DNA from: Acidobacteriaceae bacterium
GTDB taxonomy: Bacteria > Acidobacteriota > Terriglobia > Terriglobales > Acidobacteriaceae
Length of the DNA stretch: 33,324 nt
Direction: 5' to 3'
NCBI GenBank assembly: GCA_003132325.1
Contig: PKXK01000116.1
Coordinates: 121,053 to 154,376, forward strand
Shown here in pieces: positions 1-7,368 of this stretch. The notes below the pieces were generated by a model. That model worked only from the letters and a program-made list of their open reading frames with translations, had not been told where the DNA came from and made no database searches. The stretch's first letter is position 1; every line of letters begins with the position of its first letter. Position numbers and translations under genes: made by a program.

Positions 1-191
1 TTGAACCCGGAGGCCATGGTGGACATCGCGGCGGACGCCGAGGGCGGCGAGGGAGGCAGATTCTCGTGCTGGGCTGGATCCCGTAATTCGTCTCGCAATT
101 CTGGCTGGTCGAAGGTGGGCTCGACGTGCGTCCCCGTGGAGGTTGCTCGTTCCTGCTCGGCGCGTTTCAAAGCGTCATGGATGCGGCTCAT
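1..191 (-). CDS. BY-kinase (CpsD/CapB-like tyrosine autokinase), N-terminus only
   Basis: This is the first 63 codons of a gene that runs off the left edge of the window. The product begins MSRIHDALKRAEQERA, the usual opening of the cytoplasmic tyrosine autokinases that sit in exosortase-linked polysaccharide operons and phosphorylate their own C-terminal tyrosine cluster to control chain length and export. The remaining visible part is a proline/serine-rich linker; the P-loop domain lies outside. The ATG overlaps the TGA of the upstream ATPase gene (ATGA), implying translational coupling. It is too short for the ORF track's minus-strand list. The family call rests on the N-terminal motif plus context, so an alternative cytoplasmic protein of the same operon cannot be excluded. 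Confidence 0.75.
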   Translation of the reverse strand, partial: MSRIHDALKRAEQERATSTGTHVEPTFDQPELRDELRDPAQHENLPPSPPSASAAMSTMASGF

Positions 192-1141
192 AGTTTCCTT
201 TCCTTGGGGAGATTTTGGGGTTCGGATTGGCGCAGCCGGTCGGCCAGGGTTGCCAGCGTGCGCAAGGCTTCGACCAGATCGAACTTTTCCGAGGGCGGAA
301 CCGGCGCCATCATGGCGGCGGAGGCGTTGCCATCGGACAAATCGAAATCGCGGGCGACCGAATCGGCGATTTCGGCCGAGACCGTCTTCTTCTGATCGAC
401 AAAGGCGCTGACCAGACAGTGCTCGCAGAGCAGGTTGATGATGCGGGGAATGCCCAGCGAGTAACGAAAAATGGCGACGGTGGAGTCGGAATCGAAAATC
501 GGCTCGCCGTTGGAGCCCGCGATGCGCAGGCGCTGGGTAATATAGGACTTAGTTTCCTCAAGATTAAAAGGATGGGTTTTAGCGCGCAGGGTGAGGCGCT
601 GACGCAACTGGCGCAACTGAGGCTGCTTCAATCGCTGTTCGAGTTCGGTCTGTCCGACCAGCACGATCTGCAGAAGCTTTTCGGTGAAGGTCTCGAGATT
701 GGTGAGCATGCGAATTTCTTCGAGCACCTCGTCGGAAAGGTTTTGCGCCTCGTCGACGACCAGGACGGCGGTCTCGCCGGCACGATAGCGGTCCAGCAGC
801 CAGTTGTAGAGGCGCTGCAAGAGCTGGCTCTTCGACAGGCCATCGCACGGAACGCCGAAATCGGCCATCATGTAATCGAGGAGTTGGGGCGCGTCCATGC
901 GCGAGTTGAAGATGAAGGCGGTAGCGACCTGCTGCAGCCGGAGCCATTCCATCAACTTATTGATGAGAGTGGTTTTGCCGGTCCCCACCTCACCGGTCAG
1001 CAAGACGAAGCCCTTGCGGCTTTGTATGCCGTAGGTAAGGCAGGCGAGCGCCTCCTCGGTGTGCCGCGTGAGAAACAGGTAACGCGGGTCCGGATTGACG
1101 TTGAACGGGTTGGCGCGAAGTCCGAAAAATTCTTTATACAT
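188..1141 (-). CDS. ExeA-like AAA+ ATPase of the exosortase/EPS system
   Basis: A 317-residue AAA+ ATPase of the ExeA/GspA type (TIGR03015-like, XrtA system-associated). It opens with MYKEFFGLRANPFNVNPDPRY, the standard family start. Walker A is GEVGTGKTT at residues 50-58 and Walker B is AVLVVDEAQ at 125-133; an arginine-rich sensor region (RQLRQRLTLRAK) follows. The length is slightly short for the family because there is no C-terminal peptidoglycan-binding extension. It follows the Wzz-like gene by 10 bases and overlaps the kinase gene by ATGA, so it belongs to one transcription unit with both. It is probably cytoplasmic. Its exact mechanical role in these polysaccharide/exosortase loci is not established; the family call itself is firm. 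Confidence 0.9.
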   Translation of the reverse strand: MYKEFFGLRANPFNVNPDPRYLFLTRHTEEALACLTYGIQSRKGFVLLTGEVGTGKTTLINKLMEWLRLQQVATAFIFNSRMDAPQLLDYMMADFGVPCDGLSKSQLLQRLYNWLLDRYRAGETAVLVVDEAQNLSDEVLEEIRMLTNLETFTEKLLQIVLVGQTELEQRLKQPQLRQLRQRLTLRAKTHPFNLEETKSYITQRLRIAGSNGEPIFDSDSTVAIFRYSLGIPRIINLLCEHCLVSAFVDQKKTVSAEIADSVARDFDLSDGNASAAMMAPVPPSEKFDLVEALRTLATLADRLRQSEPQNLPKERKL

Positions 1142-1150
1142 AAGCGTGCA

Positions 1151-2740
1151 CTAGACCTTGACGTTCTCGTGATCTTTATTTTTATCTTTGGGCGAGGCGG
1201 GATCCCCCCGGCTCCAGAAATGGCGCCGGGCGTGGCCATTGCCGGAGGCGGCGGCATCCTCCTCGTCCTCGCCGAGCCAGGGCACGGAAATCAGGAGGGG
1301 CAGATCCATGACGGCGGCGGCATCTTTTTCGGTGCGGATCGACTTGTCGGTAAACTCCAGCAAGATGGCAATGAGGAAGCCCAGGCCGAGACCGGCACCG
1401 AGACCGCCGGCGGCAAACAGGGGGCGGTTGGGGAAGCTGGGAGAGTCGGGCAGGCTGGCGGTCGCCAGAAGGTGCATCTGCTCGCCCTCCTGCTGGCTCT
1501 CCATGCTGGTGCCGAGTGCGGCGGAGCTCTTTTTGGCCAACAGTCCTTGGTAGAAGGACTGGGCGTTCGCGCTGTCGCGGGTGAGCAGGTTGTATTGCTG
1601 CTCGACGTTGGGGCTCATGGCGGTGCGGCCCTGGTAGAGGCCAATCGAGCTTTGCAGCTTCTTCTGGTCGAGGGTGGCTTGCTGGATCACGGCCTGGTAC
1701 TGGTGAATCTGCACACGGAGCTGGCGAATTTCAGGAGGTTCGGCGGCGCTGGCCTTTTCGCTGCTGTCGGCAGGATTGGCGGTTGCGGCCGCGGCGTTGA
1801 CCTCTTTCAGCTTCTTTTGCACCTGGGCGATGTCGGCCTTGGTCTTGATCACGTCGGGGTGATCGGGGGTATAGCGCGCCTCCAGGTCGAGCAATTGCGC
1901 CTGCAGTTGGTTCAATTGTTGTTCGAGGGTCTGGGGATTGGTGGTGGACTGCGCACTCTTCCAGGCGGCGATCTGCTGCGCCAGCATGCTTTCGGTGTAG
2001 GCCTTATCCTGTTGGGCGCGGCTCAGGGTCTGGGTGCTGGCATCGAGTTGCGAATTCAGCGACATCAGGATGCGCATGTTGTTGTCGGCGTCGGTGGGCA
2101 GCTGACCCATGTATTGTTTCTTGAAGGCGGCGAGTTTGGCCTCCTGGTCGTCAATGGCGCGTTTGGCGTCTTCGACCTGGCGGCTGAGAAAGTCGGTGGT
2201 GCTCTGGGAGACCTCGGCGCGAGAGCGGAGGTTCTCATCGACGATGAGCGAGGTCATGGCATTGCAGATTTTTTGTGCGCGGGCGGCGTCACGGTCGGTG
2301 TAGTTGACGTTGAAGCCGGGCACCGGGCCGCTACCGGGCTTCCTCTTGGCGCCAGGGGCTCCCGCCGCGCTCATCGAGGTGATTACCGGCTCGACCGTCA
2401 TATTCTGCTGGATGTCGGAGATCAACTTGGCCTCATCCTCAGATTTGCCGAGGTTGAGGGTCTGAATCACCGGACGCAGGCGGGTCGGACTCAGGACCTG
2501 CTGGCTGAGGGTCTGGATGCGCTGGGTAAAATCGGCGGTAATGACCGACTGCACCAAGGCATCGGGTACCTTCTGGCTCTCCACCAGCACGGTGGACTGG
2601 GAGGTATATTTCGGCGGGAAGACATACGAGACCAGGAAGCCTGTCAGCGGGGCGAGCAGGGCCGGGATCAAAATGACTTTCAGGCGCCGGCGCAGCATCG
2701 CCAGATAATCGTCCATCGTCAGTTCGCGATTCTCAGTCAT
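1151..2740 (-). CDS. Wzz/GNVR polysaccharide chain-length determinant
   Basis: A 529-residue inner-membrane co-polymerase that sets exopolysaccharide chain length. An N-terminal Wzz domain (MDDYLAMLRRRLK, then a first membrane helix at about 20-40) is followed by a long periplasmic coiled-coil region rich in Gln and Ala, with repeated helical heptads between about 170 and 310. The second membrane helix (GGLGAGLGLGFLIAILLEF) lies near residue 435, followed by a short cytoplasmic tail. There is no fused kinase domain; the separate kinase at the left edge supplies that function. I start at the ATG at 2740 rather than the ORF-track start at 2815, because the extra 25 residues overlap the preceding gene's 3' end and look unlike a Wzz N-terminus. 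A GGTGA precedes the ATG. Confidence 0.9.
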   Translation of the reverse strand: MTENRELTMDDYLAMLRRRLKVILIPALLAPLTGFLVSYVFPPKYTSQSTVLVESQKVPDALVQSVITADFTQRIQTLSQQVLSPTRLRPVIQTLNLGKSEDEAKLISDIQQNMTVEPVITSMSAAGAPGAKRKPGSGPVPGFNVNYTDRDAARAQKICNAMTSLIVDENLRSRAEVSQSTTDFLSRQVEDAKRAIDDQEAKLAAFKKQYMGQLPTDADNNMRILMSLNSQLDASTQTLSRAQQDKAYTESMLAQQIAAWKSAQSTTNPQTLEQQLNQLQAQLLDLEARYTPDHPDVIKTKADIAQVQKKLKEVNAAAATANPADSSEKASAAEPPEIRQLRVQIHQYQAVIQQATLDQKKLQSSIGLYQGRTAMSPNVEQQYNLLTRDSANAQSFYQGLLAKKSSAALGTSMESQQEGEQMHLLATASLPDSPSFPNRPLFAAGGLGAGLGLGFLIAILLEFTDKSIRTEKDAAAVMDLPLLISVPWLGEDEEDAAASGNGHARRHFWSRGDPASPKDKNKDHENVKV

Positions 2741-2784
2741 ACAGTTCACCAATCCGGCCGCGATCGGAAGAGGCGGCCAAAAAA

Positions 2785-4194
2785 TTATTCGATACGAGTC
2801 GGCCTGGGGTGCCACTCCACCCCGATGGCGCCGACGTGCCGGTGCGCAATCCTGCCAGTGCCAGGGAAACCACTAAAGCCAGGCTGAACATTGAAGGCCA
2901 CTTCGCTGAAGTGATAAGCGCCAAAAAAGTCGTAGGAACGTCCCAGGTGCTTGCGGAAGACGGCCCCGGCAGAGCCTTCGTTGTAACTGCTTGCATTCTG
3001 GGCCCCAAACAGAGAAGCCTGGAGCTTCTTGTTATTGGAGTAAGCTAAATCGGCAAATACAGTCCAAGTACGTCCTAGGGGGCGGGTATAGGCGAGCCGG
3101 GCCGCCTGGGTTTCGGAGCCGGCGAAGAATCCCGATCCTGGAGAAGTGAATTTTGCGTAGCTGGCAGACAGCGACGAATGGGCAAACTTGTAGCGCAGCT
3201 GAACCCGCGCGCTCACCGACCACTGTTTGAACTCGACAACCTGTTGCACGTCGGTATACTGCGGGCCGACTCCGGCAATTAAGCTCAACCTGCCGGTGAT
3301 GGTATGGCTCCAACGCACATTGAAGACGTGGTTATAAACCTCGCCGCCAGCAACTTGCGGAAATTGAAAGAGCTGAAAGCCGTAGATTGCGCCGATCTGA
3401 TCGTGACGGGAAAACAGATGGCTGTATCCGCCCTGAACCGTGAACTGGTCGCCGTTGAGGAACGTATTGGTGGGGTCGTAGAAATGAGAGTTGGTGAAGG
3501 CGCCCGCAACGGTGAAGGCGGAGCGCGGGTTAATCGCCTGAACCGCATCGAGAATCGCCGTGTTGGCAAGCCGGGGAATATTTCCGACCGAACCCCCCAC
3601 GCCGTGGCTGAAGCCGGGCAAACCGCCGCCGATACCGGCGTTGGCGATACCCAACCCTGGGTCGCCACCATAGCCGCTTTGGAAGGAACCGTCGGGCAGG
3701 TAGCTGAAAGAGTCGCGCAACGTGGCCTGGCCAGTCCGCCAGCGGGTGACGGCCTCGAGGCCAGCCGCGTGCATCTGTTGCGCTTCATGTTGCCCTTCAT
3801 AAGGACTGCTGTAGAATGCTCCCCCCCCGAGATACTCGAAAAAGAGATCGCTCTTGGGCCAGAATTGCTGGAGGTCGAAAGCTCCGATGACGTGGGTGAC
3901 AGACTGCACGTCGTTGGAGCCGAGTTGGTTGGCCCCGTTGGTGTCCGCCGATTCGCTCACTTGCAAAGCGGGCGCGATGAAGCTGCGGCTGGCGGTGCGC
4001 AGTTCGAGCGTGGGTTCGTCCAGACCGGAGACGGGAGGATTCTCCGGGCTCAGCACTGGCGCGTTCTGGCCGAAGGCCGGCGCCGGAGGGGTGGCGGGCT
4101 GAGAGGGAGAACTATCTTGGGCGACCACGCAGACGCTCATGCCGAAAAGCAGCAGCGCCAACCGGATTGTTCGCGTTCGTGTCATGCTTTTCAT
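2785..4194 (-). CDS. Outer-membrane beta-barrel protein of the EPS locus
   Basis: A 469-residue secreted protein with a clear signal peptide (MKSMTRTRTIRLALLLFGMS, cleavage probably after VVAQ). A Pro/Ser-rich linker follows, then a long region of alternating hydrophobic/polar strands with many aromatic residues (for example LSLIAGVGPQYTD and WTVFADLAYSNN), as in a porin-like barrel. A glycine-rich segment near residues 175-205 may be a surface loop. It lies between the export lipoprotein-like gene and wzz, where exosortase-linked EPS loci often encode a barrel protein. A ribosome site AAGGGG sits about 8 bases before the ATG. I do not recognise the precise family; the barrel assignment is from composition and strand pattern. 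Confidence 0.7.
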   Translation of the reverse strand: MKSMTRTRTIRLALLLFGMSVCVVAQDSSPSQPATPPAPAFGQNAPVLSPENPPVSGLDEPTLELRTASRSFIAPALQVSESADTNGANQLGSNDVQSVTHVIGAFDLQQFWPKSDLFFEYLGGGAFYSSPYEGQHEAQQMHAAGLEAVTRWRTGQATLRDSFSYLPDGSFQSGYGGDPGLGIANAGIGGGLPGFSHGVGGSVGNIPRLANTAILDAVQAINPRSAFTVAGAFTNSHFYDPTNTFLNGDQFTVQGGYSHLFSRHDQIGAIYGFQLFQFPQVAGGEVYNHVFNVRWSHTITGRLSLIAGVGPQYTDVQQVVEFKQWSVSARVQLRYKFAHSSLSASYAKFTSPGSGFFAGSETQAARLAYTRPLGRTWTVFADLAYSNNKKLQASLFGAQNASSYNEGSAGAVFRKHLGRSYDFFGAYHFSEVAFNVQPGFSGFPGTGRIAHRHVGAIGVEWHPRPTRIE

Positions 4195-4225
4195 GCGTAG
4201 ATCCCCTTACCGAACCACCCATCGT

Positions 4226-4876
4226 TTACGGGACAACAATCGTGTCCCCGGGCTGCAACAGATAATTTTGTTCGATCTGTTCCCCTTTGACCAACTGGCG
4301 ATAATTCACCGGCAGTTTCCGCTGTTTGCCGTTCTCGGTGCGCAGAACGTAAATGCGCTTGGTGTTGGCAAACTGGCTTAATCCGGCGCTGGACAATGCT
4401 TGGAGAACGGTCATGTTGGGCAGCATGGACGTAGCCCCGGGATGCATGACCTCGCCGACCAGGAAAATCCGCTTGCTGTTGATGGAGGTCACGACCACGG
4501 TGACGTGCGGATCGGCGATGTATTTCTTCAGCTTCTCGGTCACCGATTCGGCCAACTGCTTGGGCGTCAGGCCAGCGGCCTGCACGTCGTCGAGCAAGGG
4601 AAGAGAGATTTTGCCATCGGGACGCACGGGCAGAGTGGCGGTAAGGTCGGCTTCTTTCCACACCGCGATGTGAAGAACGTCCTCGGGGCCGATGACATAG
4701 GTGGGTCCGGCCGGACTGGTGGAAGGCGCGGGCGTGGCTTTGTCGGCGGCGGTTGTGTCGGCAGCGGTTTTGTCGGAAGCGGGACTGGCGGCGGGCGGGG
4801 CGGGCGCATCCTGCGCCAACGCCAGACTGCCGATTAAGATCAGTGCCGCGAACGCCGCTTTCCATGTCGATCCCAT
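4226..4876 (-). CDS. Wza-like polysaccharide export protein (Poly_export + SLBB)
   Basis: A 216-residue exported protein. The signal peptide is WKAAFAALILIGSLALA. After an Ala/Pro/Thr-rich linker comes a polysaccharide export domain (YVIGPEDVLHIAVWKEADLT, about residues 80-155) and an SLBB domain (RIFLVGEVMHPGATSM, about 162-210). It would form or contact the outer-membrane/periplasmic export channel for the exopolysaccharide. It is shorter than E. coli Wza (one SLBB rather than two, no C-terminal amphipathic helix), like the short export proteins of exosortase loci. There is no lipobox cysteine after the signal peptide. I chose ATG 4876 because an AGGAGA site precedes it; the ORF-track extension to 5002 would translate intergenic hairpins. 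Confidence 0.88.
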   Translation of the reverse strand: MGSTWKAAFAALILIGSLALAQDAPAPPAASPASDKTAADTTAADKATPAPSTSPAGPTYVIGPEDVLHIAVWKEADLTATLPVRPDGKISLPLLDDVQAAGLTPKQLAESVTEKLKKYIADPHVTVVVTSINSKRIFLVGEVMHPGATSMLPNMTVLQALSSAGLSQFANTKRIYVLRTENGKQRKLPVNYRQLVKGEQIEQNYLLQPGDTIVVP

Positions 4877-4908
4877 ATCTTCTCCTAAATTTCTATTTCC
4901 ATTCTTTC

Positions 4909-4987
4909 GCCCCTTCGGGGCTTGCTCAATTCCCACTTGCCCCCCACGGCTGACGCCGTGGGCTGCATTCTTACGCCGCTTCGCGGC
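4909..4987. repeat. Cluster of three short palindromes between regulator and export gene
   Basis: Three hairpins follow each other: GCCCCTTCGGGGC (4909-4921), CCCACGGC-TGAC-GCCGTGGG (4943-4962) and GCCGC-TTC-GCGGC (4975-4987). They fill most of the 138-base gap between the regulator gene and the export gene. They could attenuate read-through or be remnants of REP-like elements; the sequence alone does not decide. None has a T-run on either strand that would make a classical terminator. Confidence 0.6.
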
Positions 4988-5014
4988 TTGGTTCTCATGC
5001 ACACATAAGCACCC

Positions 5015-5986
5015 TCATGCTCCGTACTCTTCACACCCGATCTGTTTCAGCTTGTAGAGAAGCGCTTTGTAGCTGATCTGCAACTCCAGCGCGGCCCGGC
5101 GCCGGTTCCAGCGGGTTCGAGTCAAGACCTGAAGGATCAGTTCCCTCTCGGCTTCGCGGGAGGCGGCACGCGACGCATCTTTCAAAGAAATTTTCTCGCC
5201 CTGGCCGCCGCGATCGGCGCGCCGCAAAAGGGAGCGCAATCCTCCCATGGCGAGGGTTTCATCGCCGAGTGCGACAATGGCTCGAGCCGCGTCCTTCAGT
5301 TCGCGGATGTTTCCCGGCCAGTGGTATTCCAGAAAGAAGCTCTGCGTCTCGCGGCTCAGCGCCGGCACGGCCCGGCAAAAATCACGGGCGGCGGCGGAGA
5401 GAAACCAATCGCGCAAAACGGGAATATCCTCTTTCCGCTGGCGCAAAGGGGGCAGCCGCAAACAAACTCCGCTGATTCTGTAATAGAGGTCCTCGCGGAA
5501 CTTGCCGGCCTTGACCTCGGGTTCCAACTCGCAGGAGGTTCCGCAGATGAAGCGAGGGACGCGCCGCTGGGCGTCGTTATTATCATGGTCTTTGCTATTG
5601 CTATTGCTATTGCCCTTGCCACTCAACCCGATCTGGCGAACCAGTTCTTTCTGGCTGGCCGGGGTGAGTTCTTCCACTTCCTGAAGATAGACGGTTCCAC
5701 CTTCACCGCTGCCCGCTGCCAGAACTTGATCGGTGGCTTCCGAACTCTGATAGGACCGAAAAGGCTCCGCCGCCCGGCCGGAAAGAACATGGATGCGCTC
5801 TGCCGCTGCCGCTTTGCCGGAACCGTGCTCCGCTACCACCAGCACGGGAACGTCATTTTGCGATAGCTCGCGAATCACCGCTTCAACGGTGCGCATGCCG
5901 GCGCTGACGCTCTCCAGCCAGACACGACTTCCGCGGTTCGGCGGCGTTGGCGTGGTTGTCTGGATTTCGCTTTTGTCGAGGTCCAT
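5015..5986 (-). CDS. Degenerate sigma-54 activator-like protein (AAA+ and Fis HTH, no GAFTGA)
   Basis: A 323-residue protein with the architecture of a sigma-54 enhancer-binding protein minus a receiver domain. The AAA+ domain begins near residue 25 with a weakened Walker A (AEHGSGKAAAA). The segment that should carry GAFTGA is missing: about 28 residues after Walker A the chain goes straight from PFRSYQSSEATDQVL to GEGGTVYLQEVEEL, where the Walker B aspartate is replaced by glutamine. The downstream part is well kept (FREDLYYRISGVCLRLPPLRQRKEDIP, then HWPGNIREL). A Fis-type helix-turn-helix ends the protein (RWNRRRAALELQISYKALLYKLKQIG). It probably binds DNA, but it is unlikely to remodel sigma-54 RNA polymerase in the normal way. 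Start ATG 5986 is chosen because upstream codons lack family similarity. Confidence 0.82.
   Translation of the reverse strand: MDLDKSEIQTTTPTPPNRGSRVWLESVSAGMRTVEAVIRELSQNDVPVLVVAEHGSGKAAAAERIHVLSGRAAEPFRSYQSSEATDQVLAAGSGEGGTVYLQEVEELTPASQKELVRQIGLSGKGNSNSNSKDHDNNDAQRRVPRFICGTSCELEPEVKAGKFREDLYYRISGVCLRLPPLRQRKEDIPVLRDWFLSAAARDFCRAVPALSRETQSFFLEYHWPGNIRELKDAARAIVALGDETLAMGGLRSLLRRADRGGQGEKISLKDASRAASREAERELILQVLTRTRWNRRRAALELQISYKALLYKLKQIGCEEYGA
5592..5620. repeat. TTGCTA hexamer tandem repeat inside the regulator gene
   Basis: Three perfect TTGCTA units followed by two decayed ones (TTGCCC, TTGCCA) on the plus strand. On the coding strand this encodes a Gly-Asn-Ser-Asn-Ser-Asn-Ser stretch, followed by an Asp/Asn-rich run, in a loop of the AAA+ domain. 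Because the unit is six bases, slippage would change length without a frameshift. Confidence 0.7.
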
Positions 5987-6053
5987 ACTCGTCTTTGTTC
6001 TTTGTCTTTGCGATTCCGCAGCCAAGACAGTGGGGAGACGTCTCGGGCAAATG

Positions 6054-6066
6054 CTAGACAGTCTAG
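6054..6066. promoter_or_regulatory. 13-bp palindrome, possible operator upstream of the regulator gene
   Basis: CTAGAC-A-GTCTAG is a perfect interrupted palindrome 68 bases upstream of the regulator ATG, in the divergent gap with the exosortase gene. The position suits an operator or autoregulatory site. CTAG is usually rare in bacterial DNA, so two in one palindrome is notable. No binding protein can be named. Confidence 0.35.
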
Positions 6067-6189
6067 AGCACACCCGCTGCCAATCCCGTCTAAATAGGTT
6101 TCCAGTCAATATACGGTTTATGTTTCAATGACTTGCGATTACAACCCCGGATCGTGACGCAACTCATACGTTACCACGTTGCGGACAAA

Positions 6190-6204
6190 TGGGAAATTAA
6201 TTGC
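6190..6204 (+). promoter_or_regulatory. Sigma-54-like promoter core, upstream copy
   Basis: TGGGAAATTAATTGC has the invariant GG and GC separated by 10 bases, and TTGC matches the consensus -12 box (consensus TGGCAC-N5-TTGC). It lies about 245 bases before the exosortase start and 34 bases before a second, similar core. The GG-N10-GC pattern alone is common by chance; the tandem pair raises confidence somewhat. Confidence 0.4.
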
Positions 6205-6223
6205 CCACATCCGTAGTAACCCA

Positions 6224-6238
6224 TGGGGCATTACTTGC
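6224..6238 (+). promoter_or_regulatory. Sigma-54-like promoter core, downstream copy
   Basis: TGGGGCATTACTTGC again has GG-N10-GC with a consensus TTGC. It shares ATGGG..ATTA..TTGCCC with the copy 34 bases upstream, so the two look like a duplicated site. It points toward the exosortase gene, whose PEP-CTERM-type systems are known in other bacteria to use sigma-54. Confidence 0.45.
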
Positions 6239-6274
6239 CCCCTGTCTTGGGGATAAAGTCCAACCTCAGAACCC

Positions 6275-6339
6275 GTCGTCAGTTTTCAGTTGTCAGTTAG
6301 CAGTAAGAACCTGCGAACTGAAAACTGATGACTGACGAC
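6275..6339. repeat. CAGTT-type inverted repeat
   Basis: About 24-base imperfect inverted arms built of CAGTT/AACTG units (left from GTCGTCAGTTTTCAG, right ending CTGACGAC) around a short centre. The same unit family recurs at 31077-31262. It sits between the sigma-54-like motifs and the exosortase gene, so any transcript from those motifs would carry it as a hairpin in the leader. Confidence 0.7.
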
Positions 6340-6447
6340 TGATCTGGTGAGGGGAGGCGAGGTTTTCAAGGCTGCAAAATTTCAAGATTTTACTTTGCAC
6401 GACGACCCAGTTTTCGCATATTCTCAGAGGCACACGCGCGCGCCATT

Positions 6448-7368
6448 ATGGGTAGCTCAGCCGAGGTAGCTCCGCTCGTCTCGACGAAGGAGGGTCGCTC
6501 GTTGTCCAGGTTGCCGCGTTGGCAGGCGGTAGCGCTGCTGCTGCTGCTCGGCTGGCTTTATGCCTCGATTCTCGCCCGCCTTTTCCTGCAATGGGTCGGG
6601 CCCAACCGCGATCCGAACTTCGAGCACGGGATCTTCGTTCCCCTCTTTGCGTTGTTCGTTCTCTGGCAGGACCGCAAGAAGCTCGAACCCATCGTGCCGG
6701 CCCCATCCTGGACTGGTCTCCCGCTGGTGGTCTTGAGCCTGTTGATGCTGGTTCTGGGAGTCCTGGGCGCGGAGTTGTTTTTCTCGCGGGTGTCGCTGCT
6801 GATCCTGCTGGCGGGGCTGATCGTTCTGTTTCAGGGATGGACGCTGTTTCGCGCGGTCCTGTTCCCCTGGGCTCTTCTGATTCTGATGATCCCCATCCCG
6901 AGCCTGATCCTGCAGCAAATCACCTTTCCCTTGCAGTTGCGAGCCGCCAAGCTGGCCACGGGGCTTCTGGAACTGGTCGGAGTTCCGGTGTTGCGGCAGG
7001 GGAATGTAATCGTGCTGGCTTCCATGCCGCTGGACGTGGCCGAGGCCTGCAGCGGAATCCGGTCGCTGCTGACCCTGGTGACCCTGGCCATCATTTACGG
7101 GTATCTGGCGGAGACTCGGACATGGGTGCGGGTGGTTCTGGCGCTGGCAGCAGTGCCCATCGCAGTGGCGGCCAACAGCTTTCGTATTTTTGGTACCGGA
7201 CTGCTGGTGCAGTACTGGGATCCGGATAAAGCGCTGGGATTTTTCCACGCCTTTTCGGGGTGGCTGATCTTCGTGGTGGCGCTCATCATGCTGTTCGCCG
7301 TGCACCGCTTGATCACGCTCCTGTGGGGCAGCCCGGAGAACGGCAGCCCGGAGGTGAAAGCCGCATGA
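6448..7368 (+). CDS. xrt: Exosortase
   Basis: A 306-residue polytopic inner-membrane cysteine transpeptidase that cleaves and re-attaches proteins bearing C-terminal sorting tails. About eight hydrophobic helices are visible. The three catalytic residues are in place: Cys201 in EACSGIRSL, Arg246 in AANSFRIFG and His267 in FFHAFSGW. The early FEHGIFVPLFALFVLW segment is also typical. The gene lies divergent to the EPS operon and overlaps epsI by ATGA. ATG 6448 has only a distant AGAGG. An in-frame TTG at 6502 (MSRLPRWQ...) has a well-spaced AGGAGG and may be the true start. No PEP-CTERM-type substrate was seen in this window. Confidence 0.95.
   Translation: MGSSAEVAPLVSTKEGRSLSRLPRWQAVALLLLLGWLYASILARLFLQWVGPNRDPNFEHGIFVPLFALFVLWQDRKKLEPIVPAPSWTGLPLVVLSLLMLVLGVLGAELFFSRVSLLILLAGLIVLFQGWTLFRAVLFPWALLILMIPIPSLILQQITFPLQLRAAKLATGLLELVGVPVLRQGNVIVLASMPLDVAEACSGIRSLLTLVTLAIIYGYLAETRTWVRVVLALAAVPIAVAANSFRIFGTGLLVQYWDPDKALGFFHAFSGWLIFVVALIMLFAVHRLITLLWGSPENGSPEVKAA

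Noticed and set aside
215-2887. 890-residue plus-strand ORF
   Set aside because: It is antisense to the ATPase and Wzz genes, whose products have clear family motifs. The plus-strand translation is Gly/Leu/Gln-rich without recognisable domains, as expected of a GC-rich shadow frame.
6457-7305. 282-residue minus-strand ORF
   Set aside because: Antisense to exosortase; Gln/His/Arg-rich shadow translation.
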